A stretch of 64,000 nucleotides of DNA, taken from assembly GCF_014649695.1 (NCBI RefSeq), contig NZ_BMTN01000025.1, positions 29,498 to 93,497 on the forward strand. The letters are read 5' to 3'. Made by a program: the position numbers and the translations under genes. Within the stretch, counting starts at the first letter, position 1. Each line of letters begins with the position of its first letter. The DNA is from Streptomyces kurssanovii (lineage in GTDB: Bacteria > Actinomycetota > Actinomycetes > Streptomycetales > Streptomycetaceae). The notes beneath the pieces are model-generated. The model had not been told where the DNA came from. It was given only the letters and a program-made list of their open reading frames with translations, and did not search any database. Below are positions 32,556-41,439 of this stretch, piece by piece.

Positions 32556-33760
32556 TTCGCTGCCTTCCCCCGTGGGATCCTGAGCTCTACTTCCGTGCCC
32601 TGACCTGGGACGGACAGCAGCTCGGCCGTGCCGCCGAGATCCCGCAGCCGCCCGCGGATGGACTGGGCGACTCCGAGCCGGCCCTCCCCCTCCGCCTGCG
32701 CGAGCCGGCCGTCCGCGATGCCGGGACCGTCGTCCCTGACCGTCACGATCACCTCGTCGGGCCAGTCCTCGACCAGGATCCATGCCTGGGCGTCCGGGCC
32801 CGCGTGCCTGTTCACATTGTCCAGTGCGGCCCCGACCGCCGCCGCCAGCTCGCGGGCCGCCGGAGCGTCCATCAGGACGGGGGCGCCGGGCTCCGACAGT
32901 GTCACCTTCGCACCGGCGTGCGGAGCGAGCAGCGTCCGCAGGTCGCAGGGCCGCGCGGGCCCGTCGTCGTCCGGTACGTCCACGACCCGTACGACCGCGC
33001 CCTCGGACTCGTCCTCCGACACCCGGGACGCCGGGACCAGACCACCGGCGACCAGGCTGCGCAGCGCGACCTCCTGCTCGCCCGCCATCCTGCCCAGCTC
33101 CGCCGCCTCGCCGCCCAGCGCCGTGCCCCGGCGCTGCACCATCGCCAGGACCTGGAGAACGCTGTCGTGGATGTCGCGCGCCAGGCGCTCCCGTTCACGG
33201 GTCGCCGCCTCGATCTCCAGGGCACGGGCGAGGGTGCGCTCGGAGGCTCGGGCCACCTCGACGACGTAGCCGATCGCTATGGAGGCGACCCACACCAGCA
33301 GCACGTTGTGGAAGGTGTCCCGGCTGGGCTCGCCCCGCTCGATGATGTTGGCGACGGCGACGAACGACGAGGCGAAACCGGCCCAGCGCCAGCCGCCCTT
33401 GATGGCGAAGGCGAGGACGGAACCCGCCGTCCAGATCGAGGGCAGGGTGGGGCCGTCGTGGGTCTGGGCGTGCGCGTCGGCGAGCGGGGTGAGCAGTATG
33501 CCGGTGAGGGCGATGGTCAGGTCCGCGGCGAGGAACCCTCTGGTGCAGCGCGCCGCGTTCGCGACCTTGGGGAGGGTGGCCAGGGTCCAGACGGCCATCA
33601 CCGCGAGGAAGCCGGCCGCCACCAGCGGGCGTTCGAAGTTCTGCCGGGTGAAGACGAAGAGCAGCACCGCGTAGACCATGGTCAGCACGCGGTACGCGGT
33701 CAGGGCACGCCACAGCGGCAGCTCGACCGACATCCGCACGACACGCTCGCGCTTGGCCAT
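32552..33760 (-). CDS. Sensor histidine kinase, MacS/HisKA_3 type
   Basis: The protein has 402 residues. Five or six membrane segments (about 15-175) lead to the dimerisation helix RERLARDIHDSVLQVLAMVQRRG with the phospho-accepting His, and a C-terminal ATPase domain with VGAALDNVNRHAG (N box) and VRDDGPGIADG (G1 box). This layout (membrane sensor plus HisKA_3 domain) matches MacS-family kinases. ATG 33760 follows GGGGTGGGGGAG; GTG 33769 is possible. The signal is unknown. It is co-translated with its response regulator. Confidence 0.92.
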   Translation of the reverse strand: MAKRERVVRMSVELPLWRALTAYRVLTMVYAVLLFVFTRQNFERPLVAAGFLAVMAVWTLATLPKVANAARCTRGFLAADLTIALTGILLTPLADAHAQTHDGPTLPSIWTAGSVLAFAIKGGWRWAGFASSFVAVANIIERGEPSRDTFHNVLLVWVASIAIGYVVEVARASERTLARALEIEAATRERERLARDIHDSVLQVLAMVQRRGTALGGEAAELGRMAGEQEVALRSLVAGGLVPASRVSEDESEGAVVRVVDVPDDDGPARPCDLRTLLAPHAGAKVTLSEPGAPVLMDAPAARELAAAVGAALDNVNRHAGPDAQAWILVEDWPDEVIVTVRDDGPGIADGRLAQAEGEGRLGVAQSIRGRLRDLGGTAELLSVPGQGTEVELRIPRGKAAK

Positions 33761-33790
33761 CTCCCCCACCCCGTAGCAGTGCCGCGCCGC

Positions 33791-34552
33791 TCAGGCGGCG
33801 GGCCGCTGCGCCCTCTTGGCCTTCTCGGCCTTCTCCGCCTCGGCCCGGGCCGCCTTCTCCGCCTTCTCCGCGTCGGCGATCTGACGCTTCGCCGCCGTCG
33901 CGTAGATGTCGACGTACTCCTGGCCGGACAGCTTCATGATCTCGTACATGACCTCGTCGGTCACCGAACGCAGGATGAAGCGGTCACCCTCCATGCCGTG
34001 GTAGCGGCTGAAGTCCAGCGGCTTGCCGATCCGGATTCCCGGGCGCATCAGCTTCGGGACGACCTTGCCGGGCGGCTGGATCTTCTCGGTGTCGATCATC
34101 GCGACGGGGATCACCGGCGCGCCGGTGGCCAGCGCCACACGGGCGAGGCCGCCCGGCTTGCCGCGGTAGAGGCGGCCGTCAGGGGAACGGGTGCCCTCCG
34201 GGTAGATGCCGAACAGACCACCGGACTCGATCACGTCGATCCCGGCCTTGATCGCCGCCTCGCCCGCTCCACGGGCACCCGAACGGTCCACCGGCAGCTG
34301 GCCGACGCCCTTGAAGAACGCGGCCGTCAGCCTGCCCTTCACGCCCGGCGAGGTGAAGTACTCCGCCTTGGCGATGAAGGTGACCTTGCGGTCGAGCACA
34401 GCGGGGAGGAAGAACGAGTCGGAGAACGACAGATGGTTGCTGGCGAGGATCGCGGGGCCCTCGGCCGGAACGTTCTCCAGACCCTCCACCCAGGGCCTGA
34501 AGGCAAGCTTCAGCGAACCCCCGATGGAGAATTTCATGGCGCCGTAGATCAA
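33791..34552 (-). CDS. 1-acyl-sn-glycerol-3-phosphate acyltransferase (PlsC family)
   Basis: The protein has 253 residues. The acyltransferase motifs are NHLSFSD (catalytic His-Asp), FFKGVGQLPVDRSG and YPEGTRSPDG. The C-terminus is a 35-residue Ala/Lys/Glu coiled or charged tail. It would acylate lysophosphatidic acid in phospholipid synthesis. The start is TTG 34552, which has AGGAGG eight bases upstream; the ATG at 34537 lacks a well-placed site. Confidence 0.9.
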   Translation of the reverse strand: MIYGAMKFSIGGSLKLAFRPWVEGLENVPAEGPAILASNHLSFSDSFFLPAVLDRKVTFIAKAEYFTSPGVKGRLTAAFFKGVGQLPVDRSGARGAGEAAIKAGIDVIESGGLFGIYPEGTRSPDGRLYRGKPGGLARVALATGAPVIPVAMIDTEKIQPPGKVVPKLMRPGIRIGKPLDFSRYHGMEGDRFILRSVTDEVMYEIMKLSGQEYVDIYATAAKRQIADAEKAEKAARAEAEKAEKAKRAQRPAA

Positions 34553-34739
34553 CTCGAATGCCTCCTGTTGCTTTCGAACAGACCTTAACCCGAGCTCGGG
34601 CCCCCTCCGCCGCTCCGGGTCCGTCCCCGCCGTGCTCGCGTGCCGGAACGGCCCTGGTCGGTGTCGGTCCGGTCGCGTACCGTGAAGTACACCCTCGACC
34701 CTTCCGTACGCCCGCGTACCTCACGAACAGGAGACCCCG

Positions 34740-35546
34740 GTGCCGGTCCTTCCTGGAGCCGAGCCCTACCGCCACGACGGCGGCGAGGTCGGCGTCCTTC
34801 TCTGTCACGGATTCACCGGCTCCCCGCAGTCGCTGCGGCCCTGGGCCGAGTATCTGGCGGAGCGGGGCCTCACGGTGTCCCTGCCGCTGCTGCCCGGTCA
34901 CGGCACCCGCTGGCAGGACATGCAGGTCACCGGCTGGCAGGACTGGTACGCGGAGGTGGACAGGGAACTGCGCTCGCTGCTCGAGCGCTGCCGGCACGTG
35001 TTCGTCTTCGGCCTCTCCATGGGCGGCGCCCTGACGCTGCGGCTCGCCGCCAAGCACGGCGACGCGGTGCGGGGCGTCGTCGTCGTCAATCCGGCGAACA
35101 AGGTCCACGGCGCGATGGCGTCGCTGCTGCCCGTGGTGCGTCACCTGGTGCCGTCCACGAAGGGCCTGACCAGCGATATCGCCAAGCAGGGCGTGGAGGA
35201 GCTGGGGTACGACCGGGTGCCGCTGCACGCCGCGCATTCGGTGCGGCAGTTCTTCCGTATCGTCGACGGGGAGCTTCCGCAGGTCACGCAGCCGATGCTG
35301 CTGCTGCACAGCCCCGAGGACCATGTCGTCCCGGCCGCCGACTCCGCCCGGATCCTCAGCCGTGTCTCCTCCACGGACGTCACCGAGATCCTGCTGGAAC
35401 AGAGCTACCACGTCGCGACGTTGGACCACGATGCGGAGCGGATCTTCGAGGAGAGTTACGCGTTCATCGGCCGGCTCGCTCCGAGCGCGGGGACCACGGG
35501 GTCTCCCGCGCCGGAAGCCTTGGGAGGGAGCACGACCGGTGGCTGA
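34740..35546 (+). CDS. Alpha/beta hydrolase, carboxylesterase/monoacylglycerol lipase-like
   Basis: The protein has 268 residues. It has HGFTGSP (oxyanion loop), the nucleophile elbow GLSMGG, Asp in LLHSPEDHVVP and His in SYHVATLDHD, a complete Ser-Asp-His triad of the Est30-type carboxylesterase/monoglyceride lipase group. There is no signal peptide, so it is cytoplasmic. Start GTG 34740 has AGGAGA upstream. It overlaps the next gene by eight bases. Divergent PlsC-type acyltransferase suggests lipid metabolism. Confidence 0.9.
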   Translation: MPVLPGAEPYRHDGGEVGVLLCHGFTGSPQSLRPWAEYLAERGLTVSLPLLPGHGTRWQDMQVTGWQDWYAEVDRELRSLLERCRHVFVFGLSMGGALTLRLAAKHGDAVRGVVVVNPANKVHGAMASLLPVVRHLVPSTKGLTSDIAKQGVEELGYDRVPLHAAHSVRQFFRIVDGELPQVTQPMLLLHSPEDHVVPAADSARILSRVSSTDVTEILLEQSYHVATLDHDAERIFEESYAFIGRLAPSAGTTGSPAPEALGGSTTGG

Positions 35547-36102
35547 CCAGCACGACGCGGACCGTGAGCCGCAGCCGATCGACGAGGACGCGGCCTGGGC
35601 GGCCATCGTCGCCGGATACGGCGAGGAGCCGGCCGACCCGCCGGGCGTGAAGCCGTTCAAATCGGTGGAGGACCTGGCGCTCCTGGAGAGCGACATGAAC
35701 GACACACCGGATCCCGGGCCGGAGCCCGCGGGCCGGCCCGACGACGACAAGCCGGCGCTGGGCAGCTCGGTCACCTTCGCACCGGGCGTCGGCGGGCCGC
35801 GCGACTACCAGGTCACGGAGCCGTCCGACGGCGACTTCGACGACAGCGACGAGGGCCACTTCGTCCCGCCCGAGCCCCCGCCGCTGCCGGAGGCCGACGT
35901 GACGTCGAAGTTCGCATGGCTGGCGGTGATCGGCGGACCGGTGCTGATGCTGATCGCGGTGATCCTGCGGTGGGACATGACGTGGTGGCTGACGACGCTG
36001 TGCGTCGGCGGCTTCCTGGGCGGTTTCGCGACGCTGGTCGCGAGGATGTCGCACGGCGACGACGACGAGAACGACGATCCGGGGCGGGGCGCGGTGGTGT
36101 GA
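35539..36102 (+). CDS. Acidic hypothetical protein with two C-terminal membrane helices
   Basis: The protein has 187 residues. The first 115 are acidic and Pro-rich, apparently disordered. Two hydrophobic helices follow (FAWLAVIGGPVLMLIAVILRW and WWLTTLCVGGFLGGFATLVARM), then an Asp-rich end. GTG 35539 lies inside the esterase gene with GGGAGGGAG upstream, so the two are coupled. The function is unknown. Confidence 0.8.
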   Translation: MADQHDADREPQPIDEDAAWAAIVAGYGEEPADPPGVKPFKSVEDLALLESDMNDTPDPGPEPAGRPDDDKPALGSSVTFAPGVGGPRDYQVTEPSDGDFDDSDEGHFVPPEPPPLPEADVTSKFAWLAVIGGPVLMLIAVILRWDMTWWLTTLCVGGFLGGFATLVARMSHGDDDENDDPGRGAVV

Positions 36103-36489
36103 CGGCCGCGGTGCCGCTGCGCGGGGCTTGTTCCCCTCCCCGCCCCTTCCCGAAACCGGGGGCTCCGCCCCCGGACCCCGTACCGCCCTGCGGACCCGTA
36201 CCGCCCTGCGGGCGGCGGACCGCGGTTCGCGCGGTGCCCTCAAGCTCCCCCTAGGGCCTGGCGGCCGTGGGAGGTGCCCCCGCGGGCTGGAAATGCCGCT
36301 GCGCGGCAACCAACCCGCCGAGCGGAGGTAAATCCAGCCCCGCCGGCGTTTGAGGCGCGGGGGTCCGGGCGGAGCCCCCGAAACGCCGCGTGAAGCGCGG
36401 TGCCCGGTCCGGGCGGAGGCCGCCACGCGGCGGAGGCGCACATCGGTACAGCGGGAAGGGGCGGGGAGGGGAACGGCCCGCCGCAGGCG
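36103..36489. other. Convergent intergenic stretch occupied by a repeat element
   Basis: No gene is seen; almost all of it is element copy B (36131-36473). Confidence 0.75.
36131..36473. repeat. Dispersed element copy B with perfect 22-bp terminal inverted repeats
   Basis: The left end (36131-36152, starting TTCCCCTCCCCGCC) and right end (36452-36473, ending GGCGGGGAGGGGAA) are exact inverted repeats of 22 bp. The 343-bp body holds several GC hairpins, the shared module CTAGGGCCTGGCGGCCGTGG (36251-36270) and no open frame with coding signs. It looks like a MITE or a large REP/terminator element. It sits between convergent genes. Confidence 0.75.
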
Positions 36490-37233
36490 TCACCCCGTCG
36501 TGGGGACGCGGAGGGCCGCCAGGACCGGAAGGTGGTCGGACGCCGCCCGGAGGTCCGCGGTGGGAAGACCCGGCACCCCGCACCCCAGCACCTCCACCCC
36601 GTCCGTCGCGAAGACCGCGTCGATCCGCTGGTGCGGCCCGGCCGCCGTGGACGTGAACTCACCGCCCCACGGGGCCACCGCCCAGCAGTCCTGGAGCTCC
36701 CCCGCCAAGCGGCTGAAGGCCCGGCCGCCGGGCCGTTCGTTGAGGTCGCCGGCGACGACGGCGTGCGGCACGTCCATCGCCTTCAGCCGCTCCAGCAGCA
36801 GCCCCGCCTGGGCGAGGCGCTCGTCGGCCGCCAGGCTCAGATGGCAGCTGATCAGTCCCAGCCGCGCGCCCGCGAGGCGGACGACGGCCGTGGCGAAGCC
36901 GCGCCGGTGCAGGCCGGGGGTGCGCGGCAGCAGGATGTCCTCGGTGCGTTCCACCGTGGCCCGCAGCGAGCACAGCAGCATCGGGCCCGCCGCCGTCGCT
37001 CCGCCGGACAGCATCACCAGGTCCGTCTTCGCGGCGAGCCGCGCCGCGTGCTTGCGCCAGCGGAAGAAGCGCGGCGCTTCCTGGACGAACACCAGGTCGG
37101 GTTCGCAGGCCCGGATCACCCGGGCCAGCGCCTCCTCGTCGTCGCGCATGGAGCGGATGTTGTAGCTGAGGACCCGGACCACGGCCGAACCGTCCGGCTC
37201 GGTGCGGGACTTGGGCAGTGCGGTGATCGCCAT
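36490..37233 (-). CDS. Endonuclease/exonuclease/phosphatase family protein
   Basis: The protein has 247 residues. The EEP fold is marked by VLSYNIRSM (Asn), LVFVQEAPR (metal Glu), VAGDLNERPG (Asp/Asn), RIDAVFA and the terminal SDHLPVLAAL (Asp-His). It could be a DNase, phosphatase or sphingomyelinase-like enzyme; there is no signal peptide. ATG 37233 is the first in-frame start after a strong terminator. The substrate is unknown. Confidence 0.88.
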   Translation of the reverse strand: MAITALPKSRTEPDGSAVVRVLSYNIRSMRDDEEALARVIRACEPDLVFVQEAPRFFRWRKHAARLAAKTDLVMLSGGATAAGPMLLCSLRATVERTEDILLPRTPGLHRRGFATAVVRLAGARLGLISCHLSLAADERLAQAGLLLERLKAMDVPHAVVAGDLNERPGGRAFSRLAGELQDCWAVAPWGGEFTSTAAGPHQRIDAVFATDGVEVLGCGVPGLPTADLRAASDHLPVLAALRVPTTG

Positions 37234-37250
37234 GGGAGCAACATACGACG

Positions 37251-37317
37251 GTGCCCGCCGCGCTTCCCGAAGGACGCGGCCCACAAGGCCGCGCCCTTCG
37301 GCGGGCGCGGCGGGCAC
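37251..37317 (-). terminator. Large hairpin terminator after the glucokinase gene
   Basis: Perfect 12-bp outer arms (GTGCCCGCCGCG at 37251 and its complement at 37306), with inner GAAGG/CCTTC and CGCGGCC/GGCCGCG pairs, form a cruciform-sized stem. It ends the minus-strand glucokinase operon and shields the EEP gene. Confidence 0.85.
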
Positions 37318-37339
37318 CTGCCGGAGACGGATACCGCGG

Positions 37340-38281
37340 TCAGCCCTGGCGTGCCAGGTCCGCCGCGCCCACCAGCCCCGCCTTGCCGCCCAGTTGCGCG
37401 GCGAGCACCTGGGCGTGGGGGCGCCACTGGCCGCCGATCAGCCAGCGGCGGAAGGACTTGCGGATGGGGTCGAGGACGAGGTCGCCCTCGTCGGAGACAC
37501 CGCCGCCGACGATGAACGCCGACGGGTCGAAGAGGGAGGCCAGGTCCGCGAGGCCGGCTCCCGCCCAGCGCGCCAGCTCACGGAAGGAGTCGACGGCGAC
37601 GGGGCAGCCCTGCCGTGCCGCCTGGCTGATGTGCTTGCCCTGGATGCCGTCGACGGTGCCGTCGCCGAGGCCGAGCAGGATCGTCGCGTTCTCCGGTGTG
37701 GCGTTGGCGCGCTGCTTGGCGTAGCGGACGAGCGCACGGCCGGAGGCGTACTGCTCCCAGCAGCCCTGGCTGCCGCAGCCGCAGAGGAGGCCGTCGGGCA
37801 CGACCCGGATGTGCCCGAACTCGGCGGCGACGCCGAACCGTCCGCGGCGCAGCTTGTTGCCGATGATGATGCCGCCGCCGAGGCCGGTGCCGAGCGTGAT
37901 GCAGATGACGTCCTCGTGGCCCTGGCCGGCGCCGAAGCGGTATTCGCCCCACGCGGCGGCGTTGGCGTCGTTCTCGACCACGACGGGAAGGCCGACACGC
38001 TGTTCGACCTTGTCCTTGAGCGGCTCGTGGCGCCAGTCGATGTTCGGCGCGAAGAGGACCGTGGCGCGCTTGTCGTCGACGTATCCGGCGGCTCCGATAC
38101 CGACGGCCTCGATCTCGTGGCCCTGGCCGGCTCCTGCGACGGCAGCACAGATCGCGTCGACGATGCCTTCGGGAGTCGACGGGGTGGGCACGGTGTGCGT
38201 CTCGAGAATGGCGCCCTCTTCGTCGACCACGCCCGCCGCGATCTTCGTGCCGCCGATGTCGACGCCGATGGTGAGTCCCAT
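37340..38281 (-). CDS. glkA: Glucokinase (ROK family)
   Basis: The protein has 313 residues. It has DIGGTK (8-13, ATP phosphate loop), the sugar-site VVENDANAAAWGE (101-113), and the ROK zinc motif with His157, Cys167, Cys169 and Cys174 (GHIRVVPDGLLCGCGSQGC). It phosphorylates glucose to glucose 6-phosphate. In S. coelicolor the orthologue is also central to carbon catabolite repression. It is probably co-transcribed with DUF5304 and ArsA/SRPBCC genes upstream. Confidence 0.95.
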   Translation of the reverse strand: MGLTIGVDIGGTKIAAGVVDEEGAILETHTVPTPSTPEGIVDAICAAVAGAGQGHEIEAVGIGAAGYVDDKRATVLFAPNIDWRHEPLKDKVEQRVGLPVVVENDANAAAWGEYRFGAGQGHEDVICITLGTGLGGGIIIGNKLRRGRFGVAAEFGHIRVVPDGLLCGCGSQGCWEQYASGRALVRYAKQRANATPENATILLGLGDGTVDGIQGKHISQAARQGCPVAVDSFRELARWAGAGLADLASLFDPSAFIVGGGVSDEGDLVLDPIRKSFRRWLIGGQWRPHAQVLAAQLGGKAGLVGAADLARQG

Positions 38282-38346
38282 GTGTCCCTCAGTATTCGGT
38301 CGAGCCCCGCTATGGCCAACCGTACCCGAGGGCGGGCATGCCCTGG

Positions 38347-38790
38347 TCAGTCCAGGTCGATGTGCTCGCTGCCGCCGGGGCCCTCGTCGCGCGGGTCGTC
38401 GCCGTCCTTGGCGTCCTCTGAGCCCGCGGGGCGCTGCGTCCAGCGGCGTTCCTGGCCCTCGACGGCGGACCGGTAGGCGGCGAGCAGTTCGCCGCCGGCG
38501 GCCGCGAGATGGTCGAAGACCTGCGGGTTTCGTTCGATGACCGGCTCGACGGCGGCCTTCGCCTGGGTCACGAACTGCTGGACGGCACTCTGCGCGGCCA
38601 TACCGGGCAGGGACGACTGGAAGGAGGTGACCTTCTCCGCCACGACGTCGAAGAGCTTGCGCAGTTCTTCCGCCGCGGAACCGGGCGGCTGCCCGTATTC
38701 GGCCCGGCGCCGGGCCCGCTCCTGCTGGAGGTCCTCCTCGCAGGCGGTGGCCCAGGCGTCGGCGTCGGGGCGCTCGGTCGCTTCGCTCAT
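38347..38790 (-). CDS. DUF5304 domain protein
   Basis: The protein has 147 residues. It is acidic and mostly helical (DAWATACEEDLQQERARRRAEYGQPPGSAAEELRKLFDVVAEKV), with a Gly/Asp/Glu tail ending in SEHIDLD. It lacks membrane segments or catalytic motifs and belongs to the Streptomyces DUF5304 set. It lies between the ArsA-like ATPase and glucokinase in the same direction (gaps of 68 and 65 bp). The function is unknown. Confidence 0.82.
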   Translation of the reverse strand: MSEATERPDADAWATACEEDLQQERARRRAEYGQPPGSAAEELRKLFDVVAEKVTSFQSSLPGMAAQSAVQQFVTQAKAAVEPVIERNPQVFDHLAAAGGELLAAYRSAVEGQERRWTQRPAGSEDAKDGDDPRDEGPGGSEHIDLD

Positions 38791-38858
38791 GACGTACTCC
38801 TGGGGGCCGTTTCGAGGGGTTGTGTGCTATTGACGGTACCCGAACGGTGGTACGGCGT

Positions 38859-40109
38859 TCAGCGGGTCCGCGGCCACAGTCCGGGGTCCGGCGTGAAGCG
38901 GACCCTGAGCGTGCCGTCCGCGAGCCCCGCGCCGGCGACGGTGCAGCGGCGGAGCGCCGAGGGCAGCGGGAGGATCCTGCGGAACGGCCCCGCACCGATC
39001 AGGAGTTCATCCCCACGGCGGACGAGGGAGAGCTGGTCCTTGACGACGCCGGGCAGCTCCAGTTCCCACACGTAGAGGGCGTCCTGGGCGCCGGGGCCGG
39101 TCGCGGACGGCTCGATCCGGCCGATGCCTCCCCGGGGCCCTTCCCGGTCAGGGTCGCCTTCGACGGCGAGTCCGTCGCCGCCGTGCCCGTCCCCGCCCGC
39201 GGCGGTGCGGACGGCGCGGGAGTCGAGCAGGGCGAGGTCCTCGAGGCCCTGCGGGTCCCGGCCGAGGTGGGGGACCTCGCATATGGAGGCGCTGGGAAGC
39301 CAGGCGCCGTACCACTCGTGCAGGCACTTCTCCTGCTGGGCGACGAGGGGAGCGAGCCAGGGGTCCGCCGGTTCCCTCGGCAGGTTCCGGTTGGGTACGA
39401 GGGTGTCCACGGCGAGCCCGTGGAGGGCGAGTCCGGCACGGGCCTCGAGCAGGGCCGCGGCGGCCCGGGGGCCCGGCTCCGCGACGACCCGCAAGGTGGT
39501 GTTCACGGACTCGATCAGTGCCTGCACACCCGCCAGTTCGGTGTCCCAGCGTTCGGCTGTCCCGTACAGCCACCGGGCGGGCATCGGCACTCCCGCGAGC
39601 TGCGCGAGCACGGGGCGCAGCGCGCGGGCGGCCTGGCGTTCCTGCGGAAGGAGGCGGCGCAGATAGCGGCGCAGTTCCTCCGGCAGCGCGAGCAGCGCGA
39701 TCGTCTCGTGCAGCGGGGGCATGTCGACGACGACCACGTCCCAGCCGCCGCGCGAGGCGACGGTGAGCGCGCGCAGCAGGGCGAACTGCTCGCTGCCGGG
39801 CAGCCGCGTCAGTTCCTCGTCCTCGAGACTGGCCGCGCCCAGCAGGTCCAGCGCCGCAGAGGCACGCTCCTGGAGGTCGAGGAACTCGGCGCGGAAGTCG
39901 GAGCCGGCGTCGATGCGCGCGGCCCACAGGCCGTCACGGACGCGGGCCGGCTCTTCGGGGAGGGCGGTGACGGGTGCGCCGAGCACGTCGCCCGGACCGG
40001 CGGAGAGGAACAGCGCCCGCCTGCCGCGTGCCGCCTCGGCGAGCGCCGTGGCGGCGGCGACGGTGGTGCGGCCCGCGCCGCCGAGGCCGGTGACGAGGAC
40101 CTTGCGCAT
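38859..40109 (-). CDS. ArsA/GET3-like ATPase with an atypical P-loop
   Basis: The protein has 416 residues. The fold matches ArsA-type ATPases (VVVVDMPPLHETIALLALPEELRRYLRRLLP, then an Ala-rich helical part and LVPNRNLPREPADPWLAPLVAQQE, like the ArsA family). The P-loop is GLGGAGRTTVAAA, with Leu and Arg in place of the two Lys of GKGGVGKT, so activity may differ. The C-terminal ~110 residues resemble the alpha-crystallin-like part found in some actinobacterial ArsA. It overlaps the SRPBCC gene by one base (TGATG). A role with the lipid-binding SRPBCC partner is inference. Confidence 0.85.
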   Translation of the reverse strand: MRKVLVTGLGGAGRTTVAAATALAEAARGRRALFLSAGPGDVLGAPVTALPEEPARVRDGLWAARIDAGSDFRAEFLDLQERASAALDLLGAASLEDEELTRLPGSEQFALLRALTVASRGGWDVVVVDMPPLHETIALLALPEELRRYLRRLLPQERQAARALRPVLAQLAGVPMPARWLYGTAERWDTELAGVQALIESVNTTLRVVAEPGPRAAAALLEARAGLALHGLAVDTLVPNRNLPREPADPWLAPLVAQQEKCLHEWYGAWLPSASICEVPHLGRDPQGLEDLALLDSRAVRTAAGGDGHGGDGLAVEGDPDREGPRGGIGRIEPSATGPGAQDALYVWELELPGVVKDQLSLVRRGDELLIGAGPFRRILPLPSALRRCTVAGAGLADGTLRVRFTPDPGLWPRTR

Positions 40110-40558
40110 CAGGCGCCGGCGCCGCTCTCGACGCGCTTCTTCAGACCGGCGAGGGCGCGGTCGATGATGACCTTCTCCGCCTTGCGCTTGATCATGCCGA
40201 GCATGGGGATCTTCACGTCGACGGTGAGCTGGTACGTGACCTCCGTACGGTCGCCGCCACCGACCGGCGAGAGCCGGTAGGAGCCGTCGATCGCGCGCAG
40301 CATCTGGGACTTCACGAGGGTCCAGCTGACCTCGTTGGCCCCGTGCCAGGTGTAGGCGAGGGTGTGGTCGTCCTTGATCGCGCCGGCGTCCAGCACCAGA
40401 CGGACCTGCTCGGCCCGTCCCTCGGCGTCGGTGGCGAGCACCTCCGCCTCCTTCACCTCGCCCGTCCACTCCGGGTAGCGGGTGAAGTCGGAGATGACGC
40501 CCATGACCTCGGCCGGTGCCGCATCGATCGTGATGCTCGAGCTGGTGTGTTCCGCCAT
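40109..40558 (-). CDS. SRPBCC-family lipid-binding-like protein
   Basis: The protein has 149 residues. It has the polyketide cyclase/START-like pattern: ITIDAAPAEVMGVISDFTRYPEWTGEVKEAEV at the start, beta strands in the middle and a long C-terminal helix (LGMIKRKAEKVIIDRALAGLKKRVES). Such folds bind hydrophobic ligands; no catalytic residues can be named. It is the first gene of a set with the ArsA-like ATPase, DUF5304 and glucokinase. Confidence 0.87.
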   Translation of the reverse strand: MAEHTSSSITIDAAPAEVMGVISDFTRYPEWTGEVKEAEVLATDAEGRAEQVRLVLDAGAIKDDHTLAYTWHGANEVSWTLVKSQMLRAIDGSYRLSPVGGGDRTEVTYQLTVDVKIPMLGMIKRKAEKVIIDRALAGLKKRVESGAGA

Positions 40559-40649
40559 CTCTGCGGCTCCTCACAGTGCGGTACGGACCGGGCAGGTGTG
40601 TGGGGTGCAGGCTATCGCGACCGCGCGGCCGTCCGGTGCGTGCCCCGCG

Positions 40650-41426
40650 TCACCAGGACAGGGACCAAGGGCGGCCGCCGGCCGCGAAGTGTCCGACGTT
40701 GACGCACTCGGTCGCGCCCACCCGCATCCGGCGCACGAGCGGCTGATGCACATGGCCGAAGAGCGCGTACCGGGGCCGGGTGCGCCGAAGCGCGTCCAGC
40801 AGGGCGCGGCTGCCGCGTTCGAAGCGGCGGGCGACGGTGTCGTACGTCAGCTCGGGGATGTCGGGCGGGATGTGAGAGCAGAGCACGTCGACCTCGCCGA
40901 TCGCCTCGACCTTGGCGGCGTACTCCTCGTCGGAGATCTCGTACGGCGTGCGCATCGGGGTGCGCAGTCCGCCGCCGACGAAGCCGAAGACCCGGCCGCC
41001 GATCTCGACCCGCTCGCCGTCGAGGACGGTGGTGCCGGGGCGGGCGTACTCGTGCCACAGGGACGGGATGTCGACGTTGCCGTAGGTGGCGTACGTCGGA
41101 TGGGGAAAGGCGGCGAACAGCTCGGCGTACTGGCGCCGCACGGCCGCCTCGATGGCGGTTTCCCTGTCGACGTCGAGCTCCGCCCAGAGCCTGCGTCCGA
41201 GCTCCCGGGCCTCCTCGAAACGCCGGGCGTTGCGCAGCTCCACGATCAGGTCGGCGTTCTCCACGCCGAACAGTTCGGGGAAGATTCCGCGTGAGTGGTC
41301 GGCGTAGTCCAGGAAAAGCACCAGGTCACCGAGGCAGATCAGGGCATCGGCACCGTCGCCCGCGATGGCGAGATCTCTTGCATTGCCGTGCACGTCGCTG
41401 ACCACGTTGACTCGCATGCCTCGCAT
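40650..41426 (-). CDS. Metallophosphoesterase
   Basis: The protein has 258 residues. Metal motifs are SDVHGNARD, CLGDLVLF, YGNVD (usually GNHD/E, here Val replaces His), CSHIPPD and FGHVHQP. The GNVD change removes the usual catalytic His, as in some YfcE-like members. The substrate may be a nucleotide or nucleic-acid phosphodiester. The start is ATG 41426, seven bases after TAGGGT (leaderless pattern). Confidence 0.88.
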   Translation of the reverse strand: MRGMRVNVVSDVHGNARDLAIAGDGADALICLGDLVLFLDYADHSRGIFPELFGVENADLIVELRNARRFEEARELGRRLWAELDVDRETAIEAAVRRQYAELFAAFPHPTYATYGNVDIPSLWHEYARPGTTVLDGERVEIGGRVFGFVGGGLRTPMRTPYEISDEEYAAKVEAIGEVDVLCSHIPPDIPELTYDTVARRFERGSRALLDALRRTRPRYALFGHVHQPLVRRMRVGATECVNVGHFAAGGRPWSLSW

Positions 41427-41433
41427 GGCGATC

Positions 41434-41439
41434 ACCCTA
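41434..41439 (-). promoter_or_regulatory. -10 element of a leaderless transcript (TAGGGT)
   Basis: On the minus strand TAGGGT and seven bases precede ATG 41426 of the phosphoesterase. Confidence 0.5.
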
